This document shows, piece after piece, positions 38,931-47,873 of a stretch of DNA of 64,000 nt. Below the pieces are notes generated by a model. That model did not search any database. It was not told where the DNA came from and saw only the letters and a list, made by a program, of their open reading frames with translations. The DNA lies in the NCBI RefSeq assembly GCF_014699075.1, contig NZ_JACXAB010000003.1:372001-436000 (forward strand), read 5' to 3'. Position 1 is the stretch's first letter, and each line of letters begins with the position of its first letter. The stretch comes from Microvirga sp. (GTDB lineage: Bacteria; Pseudomonadota; Alphaproteobacteria; Rhizobiales; Beijerinckiaceae). The position numbers were made by a program, and so were the translations under genes.

Positions 38931-39308
38931 TTACTTGCGTGGCACGATCTTGCCGGACAGCGTTCGCTTCCACAGGCTTGCCTTTCCAAACGGCAAGGGT
39001 CGCTTGGGCGCGTCCGCCCCAATGTGTCGGATCTTCTGGCGCTTGGCCCGTGCGGCGCGCCGGTGATCCTCTCGGGTCTTTTGAACAGCACAGGCCTGAT
39101 GGGCCGGTCCTAGATTGGCGAAGTCGTCCGAACCCCCGAGTTCAAGCGCCCGGATATGCTCGACAATCCATCGCTCGCGCACCCCGTCGATCCTTCCGGA
39201 ACATAGCACACATCGCCCCCCTGTCTTCTCCCACACCTTGAGCCTCCGATGCGGTGTCAACTTCTGCCGCACAGTGGTGCCCACATCGGTGCTGTCGACG
39301 AACGGCAT
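38931..39308 (-). CDS. HNH endonuclease-domain protein
   Basis: 125 residues from ATG 39308. The HNH motif has two Cys pairs: RCVLCSGRID with VEHIRALELGGSDDFANLGPAHQACAVQK. The C-terminus is strongly basic. It may be a nicking or phage-type nuclease. It follows a small unknown gene by eight bases and may be co-transcribed with it. Confidence 0.78.
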   Translation of the reverse strand: MPFVDSTDVGTTVRQKLTPHRRLKVWEKTGGRCVLCSGRIDGVRERWIVEHIRALELGGSDDFANLGPAHQACAVQKTREDHRRAARAKRQKIRHIGADAPKRPLPFGKASLWKRTLSGKIVPRK

Positions 39309-39315
39309 CTGCCTG

Positions 39316-39597
39316 TCACTCGGCACGGTCGCAGGGAGAAGTCGGCTCCCCAAGTTGGTCCGGGCTGACCTCGGAGCCGAGCAGCGCTCTGGCTTGTTGT
39401 ACGAGACGATCCCATTCACGACACACGCGCTGATAACGAGTGATGAGAAGGACCATCTCGTGCTCGCGTTGCAGATCCGTCGGCACCAGTCGCGCCTGCA
39501 TACCAAGCGAAGCCACCGTTGGGATCTGGGTACGAACCGATTGGTGTTGAGGAACGACAGGCGCCTTGTGCCGCTGCTTCCGTGATGATCTCGTCAT
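39316..39597 (-). CDS. Small unknown protein upstream of the HNH gene
   Basis: 93 residues from ATG 39597 with AGGAGATTGCC upstream. The N-terminus is basic (TRSSRKQRHK); the rest looks helical (LQREHEMVLLITRYQRVCREWDRLVQQARALLG). No family recognised. An AAACG/CGTTT imperfect palindrome sits about 25 bases before the start. Confidence 0.5.
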   Translation of the reverse strand: MTRSSRKQRHKAPVVPQHQSVRTQIPTVASLGMQARLVPTDLQREHEMVLLITRYQRVCREWDRLVQQARALLGSEVSPDQLGEPTSPCDRAE

Positions 39598-39923
39598 GGC
39601 AATCTCCTGCTCATGCATCTTAAACGTTATATCGTTTATAAAGTTCCCTTGGGTAAACCACCTGGGGATCAGGAGAGCGCCTATTAGAGCGTGGACGTGA
39701 CCGACTAGCACCCGGGAAGGCCCACCAACTATGCATATTGCAGCACCGTATCAAACGACGATGGTGGCAGGCTCTTTCCCGGATTTGGCAGAACGAAGCC
39801 AATACTGAGCAGGTGCACACGCGTAGAAAAAGCTCGCTTCTAAGGTCCCTAAGGCTGAACACGTCAGCCATGTCGCTCCACATTTGCTTGATGTTGCGGG
39901 AGGACGCCTTGCGGAATAGAGAT
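39598..39923. other. Intergenic region between the small gene and the tRNA
   Basis: About 320 bases. It holds an imperfect palindrome at 39622-39637 and otherwise nothing I can interpret; the open frames across it are chance. Confidence 0.4.
39622..39637. promoter_or_regulatory. Possible operator palindrome
   Basis: AAACGTTATATCGTTT: arms AAACG and CGTTT with a TATA core, one mismatched pair. It lies about 25 bases upstream of the small gene, where a repressor could bind. No regulator gene is known. Confidence 0.3.
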
Positions 39924-39999
39924 TGGTGGGCCCGGCAGGACTCGAACCTGCAACCAGACCGTTATGAGCGGCCGGCTCTAACCATTGAGCTACAGGCCC
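39924..39999 (-). tRNA. tRNA with CAU anticodon (probably tRNA-Ile2, possibly elongator tRNA-Met)
   Basis: Complete 76-nt cloverleaf with encoded CCA. Acceptor GGGCCTG pairs with CGGGCCC; D arm GCTC/GAGC; anticodon stem GGCCG/CGGTC with loop CTCATAA (anticodon CAT); T arm GCAGG-TTCGAGT-CCTGC. The body resembles tRNA-Ile2, in which C34 is changed to lysidine, more than elongator Met. The initiator is excluded by the 5' end pairing. Confidence 0.9.
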
Positions 40000-40221
40000 T
40001 TCCAAGGAAGGGATGCACCTTCTGGCCAAGAGAAAGCCCCTTGGCCATTCTGGAGCACGATGGGTGCCCTTTCACTGTTCCTGTAATACATCGCATCCCC
40101 CGTCAAGCCGGTTCTGCCATGACGGCCCTGTCCTGGCTGTCGCATGGACTGTTGCCAGACCGGCCCTTGATCCGCGCGAAATTCGACCATCTGTTCGGTA
40201 TCCTGACCGGTGGAGGAAGAG

Positions 40222-41208
40222 ATGGGGCTGCTTGTCGACGGGGTCTGGCAGGACCGGTGGTACGACACCACGAGTACGGGCGGCCGCTTCGTGCGGACGA
40301 ACGCTGTCTTCCGTCACTGGATCACGGCAGATGGCTCCCCCGGCCCGACCGGCGAAGGTGGGTTCAAGGCCGAGAGCGGGCGCTATCACCTCTATGTGTC
40401 GCTAGCCTGCCCCTGGGCGCATCGCACCCTGATTATGCGCCGGCTCAAAGGGCTGGAGGCGATGATCGGCGTCTCCGTCGTGCACTGGCGCATGCTGGAC
40501 CATGGCTGGACCTTCGAGGACGGTCCCGGCGTCGTCCCGGATCCCATCCATGGCTCCCGCTACCTGCATCAGGTCTACACCGCCGCCAAGCCCGACTATT
40601 CGGGGCGCGTGACGGTGCCGGTGCTCTGGGACAAGACGAACGGGACCATCGTCAGCAACGAATCCGCCGAGATCATCCGCATGATGAACGTGGCTTTCGA
40701 CGGCATCGGGGCAAAGCCCGGCGACTACTATCCCGAGGATTTGCGCCCTGAGATCGACAGCCTCAATGCGCGCATCTACGATCATATCAACAATGGCGTT
40801 TACAAAGCCGGTTTCGCGACAACGCAGCCAGCTTATGAGGAGGCCGTGCGCCCGCTCTTCGAGGCGCTCGATGCACTCGACGAGCGCCTGTCCTCACGCC
40901 GCTATCTCTGCGGCAGCAGGCTCACCGAGGCCGACATCCGCCTCTTCACCACGCTGGTGCGTTTCGATCCGGTCTATGTCGGCCACTTCAAGTGCAACTT
41001 GCGCCGCATCGCAGACTATCCGCATCTCTCCGGCTACCTGCGTGACCTCTACCAGACGGACAGAATCGCCGAGACGGTGAACATGGCTCACATCAAGGGG
41101 CACTATTACGAGAGCCACGAAACCATCAACCCCACCGGCATCGTGCCGGCCGGGCCTGTCCTGGATCTCGATGCGCCGCACGGCCGCGAGCGGCTTCAGG
41201 GCCGGTAG
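40222..41208 (+). CDS. Glutathionyl-hydroquinone reductase-like GST (Xi class)
   Basis: 328 residues from ATG 40222 (GGAGGAAGAG upstream). The Xi-class hallmark is C63 in LACPWAHRTL. Then the thioredoxin-fold region (VTVPVLWDK, IVSNESAEIIRMMN) and the helical C-domain (YLCGSRLTEADIRLFTTLVRFD). These enzymes reduce glutathionyl-hydroquinones and other conjugates with GSH. The end overlaps the convergent cyclase gene by 13 bases. Confidence 0.88.
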   Translation: MGLLVDGVWQDRWYDTTSTGGRFVRTNAVFRHWITADGSPGPTGEGGFKAESGRYHLYVSLACPWAHRTLIMRRLKGLEAMIGVSVVHWRMLDHGWTFEDGPGVVPDPIHGSRYLHQVYTAAKPDYSGRVTVPVLWDKTNGTIVSNESAEIIRMMNVAFDGIGAKPGDYYPEDLRPEIDSLNARIYDHINNGVYKAGFATTQPAYEEAVRPLFEALDALDERLSSRRYLCGSRLTEADIRLFTTLVRFDPVYVGHFKCNLRRIADYPHLSGYLRDLYQTDRIAETVNMAHIKGHYYESHETINPTGIVPAGPVLDLDAPHGRERLQGR

Positions 41209-42416
41209 ACCTCAATGGCTTCGGCAAAGCCTTGCACTGCATGGGCGCCAAGCGGTGAAGGATCTCCCCACAGGTGCTCCACGAACGGCTTCGACATGAG
41301 CAGCGGCTCACCCAGCCGCTTGTTCAGTTCGGCGATGCGGCTTGCGAGATTCACGTCACGTCCGATCACGGTGAAGTCGAGTCGCTGGCCGGAACCGACA
41401 TTGCCATAGGCAGCATCGCCATGATGCAGGGCAAAGCCCACGCTGATCGGCACGGGGAAGCGCCCCTCGCTGTTCGCCGCCTCGATACGGCGAAGCGCAT
41501 TGACGGCGGCTGTGAGCGCCGATTGCGCCGCACCGCCCGTGTCGTCGCCCTTGTCTCGCACGATCGCCAGCACACCATCGCCCAGATATTTCAGCACCTC
41601 GCCGCCTTCGTCCTCAATGGGCGGCACGAGGCAGTCGAAATAGGTGTTCAGCAACTCGACGGCGCTCTCGGGACTGAGCGTCGAGGAGATATGCGTGTAG
41701 TCGCGCATGTCGGCGAACAGAATGGCCGAGCGGATGCGCGTGACCTGCCCGCGCTGGATCGTCCCGGAGAGGATCGCCTTGTGGGGGTCGTCGCCCACAT
41801 AGATGCGCAACACCTGGTCGAGGCGATTGCTGGTTGCTCGCAACTCGGTGACGAGCGCGAAGGAGGGCATCACCATGCGCAGGATCGTGAGCGCGCGCTG
41901 GCCGAACCCGCCGGGTGTCCGGGTTGCGAATGAGATCGCGTTCTGGGCTCCATTCGTGAACAGGATCGGAACCGTGACGTATTGCCGGTAGCCCGCCTCC
42001 TTCAGCTCCGGGATGACCGCAAAGAGATCGTCGGCGGTCTCGTCCAAGTCCAGGATGAGCCATTCGCCCGTGCGGTTCACATAGGCGAAGGGACTTGCCT
42101 GGTAGACGGCTTCACGGCGGTCCCCGTGCGGCAGATAGCGCACGACCGTGCCCTCCTCCCGGGTCCAGAACCGGCCAATGCCCGCATATTCCGTATGGAG
42201 CGCCTCGATGGCCGAGACGGCCCGGTCGATGGGCAACCCCAGGTCGATCAGGCGGGTGAGGAAACCGGCCAGGACTTCGTTCGCATCCTCCATGCGGGCC
42301 GCGATGGTGACGAGCCAGTCCCGCAGGGCGACGACGCGCGACAGGCTCTCCGTGTCGAGGCTCTTGGCCATGGTCAGGAGATCGTCCGAGAGGTCTGTCG
42401 AGGGAGGCAGCGTCAT
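41196..42416 (-). CDS. Class III adenylate/guanylate cyclase
   Basis: 406 residues. The N-terminal 200 residues are an unassigned sensor-like region. The cyclase domain (about 225-400) has both metal-binding aspartates, D236 (LFADMRDYT) and D280 (KYLGDGVLAI), and K276 at the base-specificity position. The FTVIGRDVNLASRI motif supplies the transition-state residues. It probably makes cAMP. No membrane segment is visible. Confidence 0.87.
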   Translation of the reverse strand: MTLPPSTDLSDDLLTMAKSLDTESLSRVVALRDWLVTIAARMEDANEVLAGFLTRLIDLGLPIDRAVSAIEALHTEYAGIGRFWTREEGTVVRYLPHGDRREAVYQASPFAYVNRTGEWLILDLDETADDLFAVIPELKEAGYRQYVTVPILFTNGAQNAISFATRTPGGFGQRALTILRMVMPSFALVTELRATSNRLDQVLRIYVGDDPHKAILSGTIQRGQVTRIRSAILFADMRDYTHISSTLSPESAVELLNTYFDCLVPPIEDEGGEVLKYLGDGVLAIVRDKGDDTGGAAQSALTAAVNALRRIEAANSEGRFPVPISVGFALHHGDAAYGNVGSGQRLDFTVIGRDVNLASRIAELNKRLGEPLLMSKPFVEHLWGDPSPLGAHAVQGFAEAIEVYRP

Positions 42417-42523
42417 AAGGCCAAGGTGTGTTGCCCCCGCCGAACCTTCAAGGCACAGGGAGGTATTCGCTGGAAAAAGCTGATATGCGCCTCGATCGGG
42501 CGATCATTTTGCGGGCAATCGTT

Positions 42524-42552
42524 TTGACACACGGCAGCCCTCGTACTAGAGC
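42524..42552 (+). promoter_or_regulatory. Candidate promoter, possibly leaderless transcript
   Basis: TTGACA at 42524-42529, a 17-base spacer and TAGAGC at 42547-42552. The ATG of the 2OG oxygenase lies at 42559, only six bases after the -10, and no good ribosome site is seen. A leaderless mRNA would follow if this promoter is used. Confidence 0.4.
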
Positions 42553-42558
42553 CGAACC

Positions 42559-43179
42559 ATGGCAAGTATCGATACGCTTTTCGTCACTAAAGTCTACCGC
42601 GCCGAGCTGGCCGGCTCTAAAGCCGAACAGCGTAATGCCGAGCTTGAGGCCGCCTCCCTGTCGATCGCCGAGGACGACGAGGCCGGGCAGCGCTGGTGCG
42701 CCAAGCACGGCTATCCGGGCTATACGTCCTATGCGTCCCTCAACGACCTGCCTTGGCGAGTTCCGGTCTTCGGCGATCTCCTGAAGGAGATCGACAAGCA
42801 TGTGGCGGCCTTTGCCAAGGAGCTGGAATACGACCTCCAGGGCCGCAAGCTCGTCATGGACAGCCTCTGGATCAACATCCTGCCGCCCGGCGGCATCCAC
42901 ACCTCGCACATCCACCCGCATTCGGTGATCAGCGGCACCTATTACGTCACGATCCCGGAGGGAGCGAGCGCCCTCAAGCTCGAGGATCCACGCCTCGGCT
43001 TTATGATGGCGGCCCCGCCCCGCAAGGCCAAGGCCAAGCCGGAGAATCGGCAGTTCGCCTACATGAAGCCCGCTCCCGGCACGGTGCTGCTGTGGGAAAG
43101 CTGGCTGCGCCATGAGGTGCCGTTGAACGAGGCGGAATCCGAGCGCATCAGCATCAGCTTCAACTATGCCTGGCAATAA
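42559..43179 (+). CDS. Putative 2OG-Fe(II) oxygenase (TIGR02466 type)
   Basis: 206 residues. The double-stranded beta-helix shows HTSHIHPHSVISGTYYV (iron ligands in the HxH part), and PGTVLLWESWLRHEVPLN with the distal His, plus R in SERISISFNY for 2-oxoglutarate. Small stand-alone member; substrate unknown. Confidence 0.82.
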   Translation: MASIDTLFVTKVYRAELAGSKAEQRNAELEAASLSIAEDDEAGQRWCAKHGYPGYTSYASLNDLPWRVPVFGDLLKEIDKHVAAFAKELEYDLQGRKLVMDSLWINILPPGGIHTSHIHPHSVISGTYYVTIPEGASALKLEDPRLGFMMAAPPRKAKAKPENRQFAYMKPAPGTVLLWESWLRHEVPLNEAESERISISFNYAWQ

Positions 43180-43249
43180 GGGCAGCAGTCGAGAAATAGA
43201 CGCCTCGTTTCCGGCGACACAGGCCCGGCTCCTGCGCTAGAACATCGTC

Positions 43250-44305
43250 ATGCAACTGCTTCGTGACGACGACACTCTCTTTGCCGCCCTGATCGCCCGC
43301 GATCCTTCCTATGAAGGCTTCGCCTATGTGGGCGTGAAGACGACCGGCATCTTCTGCCGCCTGACCTGCCCGGCCCGCAAGCCGAAGCGCACGAATGTAA
43401 TGTTCTTCGCCTGCAGAGACTCGGCCCAGGAGGCGGGCTTTCGTCCGTGCCTGCGCTGCAAGCCGCTCGACATCAAGCCGCCTGCGAGCGAGGCGCTCCA
43501 GACGCTCAGAGAGCGGATCAAGGCGGAGCCCGACAGACGGTGGAGCGCGGAAGACCTGAAGGCGCTGGGCTATGATCCCTCGACGGTGCGCCGCGCCTTC
43601 CAGCGCGAATACGGCGTCACCTTCGCGCAATATGCCCGGTCGCAGCGGCTGGGGCTTGCGGTCGGCACCTTGCAGCAGGGAGGCTCGGTGATGGATGCGC
43701 AGCTCGATGCCGGCTACGAATCCGGCAGCGGCTTTCGCGAGGCCATCAGCCGGCTCATCGGCGATGCGCCGGCACGCATGACGGCGCACCAGATCCTCAC
43801 GGCGCAATGGCTCGATACCCCCATCGGCGCGATGCTGGCCGTGGTGGACGATGCGGGCGTTCACCTGCTCGAATTCGCCGAGCGCAAAGCGCTTCCCAAT
43901 GAGATCAAGCGACTGCGCGAGCGTGTCGGGCCGATCCGCTTCGGCCATCACCCGATGCTCGACAGGCTTGCCGGTGAGATAGAGCAATACTTTTCAGGAC
44001 AGCTGACGGCATTCACCGTGCCTGTCGTCCAGAAGGGCACGGCTTTCGAGGCCAATGTCTGGAATGCTCTGCAGCAAATTCCGGTTGGTCAGACCCGCAG
44101 CTACGGCGCACTCGCGCACGCGATGGAGCGCCCCAATGCAGTGCGTGCGGTGGCACGGGCGAACGGCGCCAATCAGGTGGCGATTATCGTCCCGTGTCAT
44201 CGGGTGATCGGCGCCGACGGATCCATGACCGGCTACGGTGGAAAGATCTGGCGCAAGCAATGGCTGCTGAATCACGAGCAGCGCATGGCAACAGTACAAC
44301 CATAG
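43250..44305 (+). CDS. ada: Ada: methylphosphotriester sensor and O6-alkylguanine-DNA alkyltransferase
   Basis: 351 residues. N-terminal Ada zinc domain with C36, C40, C67 and C70 (FCRLTC, PCLRC); C36 accepts the methyl from phosphotriesters. An AraC-type HTH (about 80-180). The C-terminal alkyltransferase has PCHRVIG with active-site C316. It repairs O6-alkylguanine and induces the response to alkylation. Next gene is an unrelated PEP-mutase-family enzyme 14 bases on. Confidence 0.93.
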   Translation: MQLLRDDDTLFAALIARDPSYEGFAYVGVKTTGIFCRLTCPARKPKRTNVMFFACRDSAQEAGFRPCLRCKPLDIKPPASEALQTLRERIKAEPDRRWSAEDLKALGYDPSTVRRAFQREYGVTFAQYARSQRLGLAVGTLQQGGSVMDAQLDAGYESGSGFREAISRLIGDAPARMTAHQILTAQWLDTPIGAMLAVVDDAGVHLLEFAERKALPNEIKRLRERVGPIRFGHHPMLDRLAGEIEQYFSGQLTAFTVPVVQKGTAFEANVWNALQQIPVGQTRSYGALAHAMERPNAVRAVARANGANQVAIIVPCHRVIGADGSMTGYGGKIWRKQWLLNHEQRMATVQP

Positions 44306-44319
44306 ACCTGAGGTTAGAG

Positions 44320-45084
44320 ATGCCTGATCAAGTCACGAAGGCGCAGGCGTTCAAGGCGCTGCACGTTCCGGGCGACCCGATCATCCTGTTCAATGTCTGG
44401 GATGCAGGCACGGCGAAAGCCGTTGCAGCCAGCGGTGCCAAGGCGCTCGCGACCGGCAGTTGGTCCGTTGCAGCGGCGTATGGCTTCGAGGACGGCGAGC
44501 ATATGCCCTTCGACCTCGCGATCGCCAATCTGGAGCGCATCATAGCGGCCACCGATCTTCCCGTGACCATCGACCTGGAGAGCGGTTACGGTGCCAATCC
44601 CGACGAAGTCGGTGCAAGCGTTGCCCGCGCGGTGCAGTCCGGCGCCATCGGCTGCAATATCGAGGACAGCTCGCGTGAGACCAAGCCTTTGCGCGCCGTC
44701 TCCGAACAGGCGGCGCGGCTCAAGGGAGCGCGGCACGCAGCTGACAAATTGGGCATTCCGGCCTTCCTCAATGCGCGTACCGACGTATTTCTCATCGCCC
44801 CGGCAGATACGCATGAAGGTCTTGTCACGGAGGCACTCGAACGGGGACGTGCCTATGCCGATGCCGGCGCGGATGGCTTCTTCGTGCCGGGCCTCGTCAA
44901 TGAGACATTGATCGCGCGCGTGGTTGAAGGATCTCCCCTGCCGGTGAATGTCATGTTCAACGCAGCCATGCCGCCGGCTGCGCGTCTTGCCGAACTCGGC
45001 GTCGCCCGCATCAGCCACGGGCCGGGACCATATCGGATGATGATGAAGGCGCTTGAGAACGCTGCGAGGGAAGCCCTGCTCTAG
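44320..45084 (+). CDS. Isocitrate lyase/PEP mutase family enzyme
   Basis: 254 residues from ATG 44320 (TGAGGTTAGAG upstream). TIM-barrel of the PEP mutase/ICL superfamily: FNVWDAGTAKA, SGYGANPDEV, NIEDSS and ARTDVFL mark the metal and substrate site. Candidates are oxaloacetate decarboxylase, 2,3-dimethylmalate lyase or phosphonopyruvate enzymes. The substrate is not resolved. Confidence 0.82.
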   Translation: MPDQVTKAQAFKALHVPGDPIILFNVWDAGTAKAVAASGAKALATGSWSVAAAYGFEDGEHMPFDLAIANLERIIAATDLPVTIDLESGYGANPDEVGASVARAVQSGAIGCNIEDSSRETKPLRAVSEQAARLKGARHAADKLGIPAFLNARTDVFLIAPADTHEGLVTEALERGRAYADAGADGFFVPGLVNETLIARVVEGSPLPVNVMFNAAMPPAARLAELGVARISHGPGPYRMMMKALENAAREALL

Positions 45085-45100
45085 CAGGGCCCACCTCACC

Positions 45101-46321
45101 TCAACCGCGCGCCTTCTCGATCTTCGGCAGGAAATAAGCGAGCAGCCCGATGGCCGGAAGGAACGAGCACAGCTTGTACACGGTCTCGATGCTCGTCGCG
45201 TCCGCGAGATATCCCAGGGCCGCAGCGCCCAAGCCCCCCATGCCGAAGGACAGGCCGAAGAACAGGCCGGCGATCATGCCGACACGGCCGGGCACAAGCT
45301 CGGTCGCGTAGACAAGGATCGCCGAAAAGGCGGAAGCGAGCACGACACCGATGATGACGCTCAGCACCGCCGTCCAGAACAGGCCGGCATAGGGCAGCAG
45401 GAGCGTGAACGGCAGCACGCCGAGGATCGAGATCCAGATCACGTAGCGCCGGCCGATCCTGTCGCCGACCGGGCCGCCAAGCAGCGTGCCGGCCGCCACC
45501 GCACCAAGAAAGATGAACAGGTAGACCTGCGCATCCTGCACCGACAGCTGGAACTTCTCGATCAGGTAGAAGGTGTAGTAGCTGGTGAGGCCGGCCATGT
45601 AGAAGTTCTTCGAGAAGACCAGCAGCATCAGGATCGTGATCGACACGGCGATGCGCCCACGCGACACGGGCGAGGTCTTCTGCGCCGCTTTCGGCTTCGC
45701 TTTCAGCTCAACCAGCTTGTCCCGATACCAGCGCCCGACCGCAGACAGGATCAGCATCGCGAGCAGCGCCACGGCGGAGAACCACGCAATGCTGCCTTGG
45801 CCGAACGGCACCACGATGAAAGCCGCAAGCAGCGGCCCCAGCGCCGTGCCGGCATTGCCGCCGACCTGGAACACCGATTGCGCCAGCCCGTGCCGTCCAC
45901 CCGAGGCCATGCGGGCAACGCGGGAGGATTCAGGGTGGAAAACCGACGAGCCCATGCCGACGAGCGCAGCCCCCAGAAGCAGCATCGGATAAGAATGGGC
46001 CTGCGAGAGCGTCAGCAGGCCGACCAGGGTGAAGCCCATGCCGACCACGAGGGAGAAGGGCTGCGGCCTGCGGTCCGTGAACGTGCCGACCAACGGCTGC
46101 AGCAGCGATGCGCTCATCTGGAACGTCAGCGTCAGCAGGCCGATCTGGCCGAAATCGAGGCGGTAATTGTCCTTCAGGATCGGGTAGATCGCCGGAAGCA
46201 AGGACTGGATGAGGTCGTTCAGCAGGTGGGACACGCTGATGGCAGCTAGGATGGGCACTGCGACCCTTTCCGCCGAGGTCTGGACGGGTGCGGCGGGCAT
46301 GACGGGTGATTTGGTGTCCAT
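45101..46321 (-). CDS. fsr: MFS transporter, fosmidomycin-resistance (Fsr) type
   Basis: 406 residues from ATG 46321. Twelve membrane helices; opening SVSHLLNDLIQSLLPAIYPILK is typical of Fsr. GTFTDRRPQPFS and PVGDRIGRRY are MFS loops. In E. coli Fsr exports fosmidomycin; here the natural substrate is unknown. Confidence 0.85.
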   Translation of the reverse strand: MDTKSPVMPAAPVQTSAERVAVPILAAISVSHLLNDLIQSLLPAIYPILKDNYRLDFGQIGLLTLTFQMSASLLQPLVGTFTDRRPQPFSLVVGMGFTLVGLLTLSQAHSYPMLLLGAALVGMGSSVFHPESSRVARMASGGRHGLAQSVFQVGGNAGTALGPLLAAFIVVPFGQGSIAWFSAVALLAMLILSAVGRWYRDKLVELKAKPKAAQKTSPVSRGRIAVSITILMLLVFSKNFYMAGLTSYYTFYLIEKFQLSVQDAQVYLFIFLGAVAAGTLLGGPVGDRIGRRYVIWISILGVLPFTLLLPYAGLFWTAVLSVIIGVVLASAFSAILVYATELVPGRVGMIAGLFFGLSFGMGGLGAAALGYLADATSIETVYKLCSFLPAIGLLAYFLPKIEKARG

Positions 46322-46594
46322 CGAGGGTTCTTTTGTTATGGCAGCGGGCCCGGAGCTTGCCTCCGGAGGCGTTTCCAATCCTCCTATAGCCCAGAACACG
46401 ATGTCGATCCCCTGCCCATCCTGCAATCCTGGGCTACGGTCCAGGCGGGGCAAGGACCCTGTTCCTGGGGGACAGACACTCAAATGCAACAAAATATCGC
46501 ATAGGTCACAACTTTTTCCCATTTAGACTCTAGCGATAGGAAATCAAGCAATAAGCCCGGCAACCGGGACAGTGATTAGAACAAGGGGTATTTC

Positions 46595-47788
46595 ATGTCT
46601 CAGGCTACGTCCTACGAGCAATTGATGCTCGAACTGGTGAACCGGGAGCGCGCCAAGGCCGGCGCCCAGCCGCTCGCCTTCAATGGGAACCTGAACGAAT
46701 CAGCCGATGCACACAGCAACTGGATGATCTCGGCCGACGTGTTCAATCACACGGGATTGGGTGGCTCGTCCCCGCACCAGCGGATGATGAATGCCGGCTA
46801 CAGCTTCACCGGCTTCTATGCCTCGGGCGAGAACATTGCCTGGGCGAGCCTCCGGGACCCGGCAGGGCTGCAGGACGAGGTGGAATACCTGCACACGAAC
46901 CTGATGAACAGCCCGGACCACAAGGCGAACATTCTCAACGGCAACTTCCAGGAAGCCGGCATCGGATTCCAGACCGGCGGTTATCTGACCTGGGACGCGG
47001 CCTTCGTCACACAGAACTTCGCCCGCTCTGGCACCCAGGCCTTCCTGACCGGCGTCACGATGGACGATAGGGACGGCGACCGGTTCTACGACATCGGCGA
47101 AGGGCTCGGCGGCATTACAGTAACGGCCGTGAGCTCGACCGGGGTCAAGTACACGACCACAACGGGGGCCGCAGGGGGCTATAACCTGGCCTTGGCGGCG
47201 GGCGCATATACGGTCACGTTCTCGGGCAGCGGCTATACTCCTGTCACCAAGCAGGTGACCATCGGGAGCGCGAACGTGAAGCTCGATCTCATCGATCCGG
47301 TTGGCGGCACGACCACCAGCAGCACCCCGATCATCGGCACGGCGACGGTCAACAGCCTCTCGGGCACTTCGGCCGCCAACACGATCAAGGGCATGGGCGG
47401 CAACGACAAGCTCTACGGCAAGGCCGGCAATGATAAGCTTTACGGCGGCACCGGCAGCGATGGGCTCGTGGGCGACAGTGGCAGTGACCGGCTCTATGGC
47501 GAGAGCGGCAACGACAGGCTCAACGGGAGCAGCGGCAACGACTTTCTCTCCGGCGGCACAGGGGCCGATACATTCCGCTTCACGGGCAAGTGGGGTGCCG
47601 ACAAGATCACTGATTTCAGGAACGGGATCGACCGCATCGACCTGCGCGGCAACGGCCTGAGCTTCGGTGAGCTCAGCATCGCGCGCGGCAATGGCGACGG
47701 TGACGGCGTGGCCGATGACGTGATCATCAAGGCCGACGGACAATCGATTGCGCTTCTCAACGTGAAGGCATCGCTGATCGGCGCCTAG
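46595..47788 (+). CDS. CAP/SCP-domain protein with RTX repeats
   Basis: 397 residues. CAP domain (1-145) with HSNWM, GENIAW and AGIGFQTGGYLTWDAAFVTQNF; a short carboxypeptidase-regulatory-like/Ig-type insert (about 150-230: TGVTMDDRDGDRFYDIGEGLGGITV); and RTX nonapeptides (GGNDKLYG, GNDKLYGGTGSDGL, GNDFLSGGTGADTF, about 265-330) that bind Ca2+. There is no N-terminal signal peptide, so type I secretion through the C-terminus is likely. No T1SS genes are in the window. Confidence 0.85.
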   Translation: MSQATSYEQLMLELVNRERAKAGAQPLAFNGNLNESADAHSNWMISADVFNHTGLGGSSPHQRMMNAGYSFTGFYASGENIAWASLRDPAGLQDEVEYLHTNLMNSPDHKANILNGNFQEAGIGFQTGGYLTWDAAFVTQNFARSGTQAFLTGVTMDDRDGDRFYDIGEGLGGITVTAVSSTGVKYTTTTGAAGGYNLALAAGAYTVTFSGSGYTPVTKQVTIGSANVKLDLIDPVGGTTTSSTPIIGTATVNSLSGTSAANTIKGMGGNDKLYGKAGNDKLYGGTGSDGLVGDSGSDRLYGESGNDRLNGSSGNDFLSGGTGADTFRFTGKWGADKITDFRNGIDRIDLRGNGLSFGELSIARGNGDGDGVADDVIIKADGQSIALLNVKASLIGA

Positions 47789-47823
47789 GACTTCCTGTTC
47801 TGAGTTCACATCCCTCGACAAAG

Positions 47824-47852
47824 AAAAAGGCGGGCCAAGAGCCCGCCTTTTT
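47824..47852. terminator. Bidirectional terminator
   Basis: AAAAAGGCGGGC-CAAGA-GCCCGCCTTTTT forms a perfect 12-bp stem with A- and T-runs on both sides, serving both the CAP-RTX gene and the convergent symporter gene. Confidence 0.88.
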
Positions 47853-47873
47853 GCTGATCGGCTGTCGGATCCC

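Noticed and set aside
39924..39999. tRNA 3' end as a proven attachment site
   Set aside because: I found no second copy of the tRNA tail and no integrase gene in the window.
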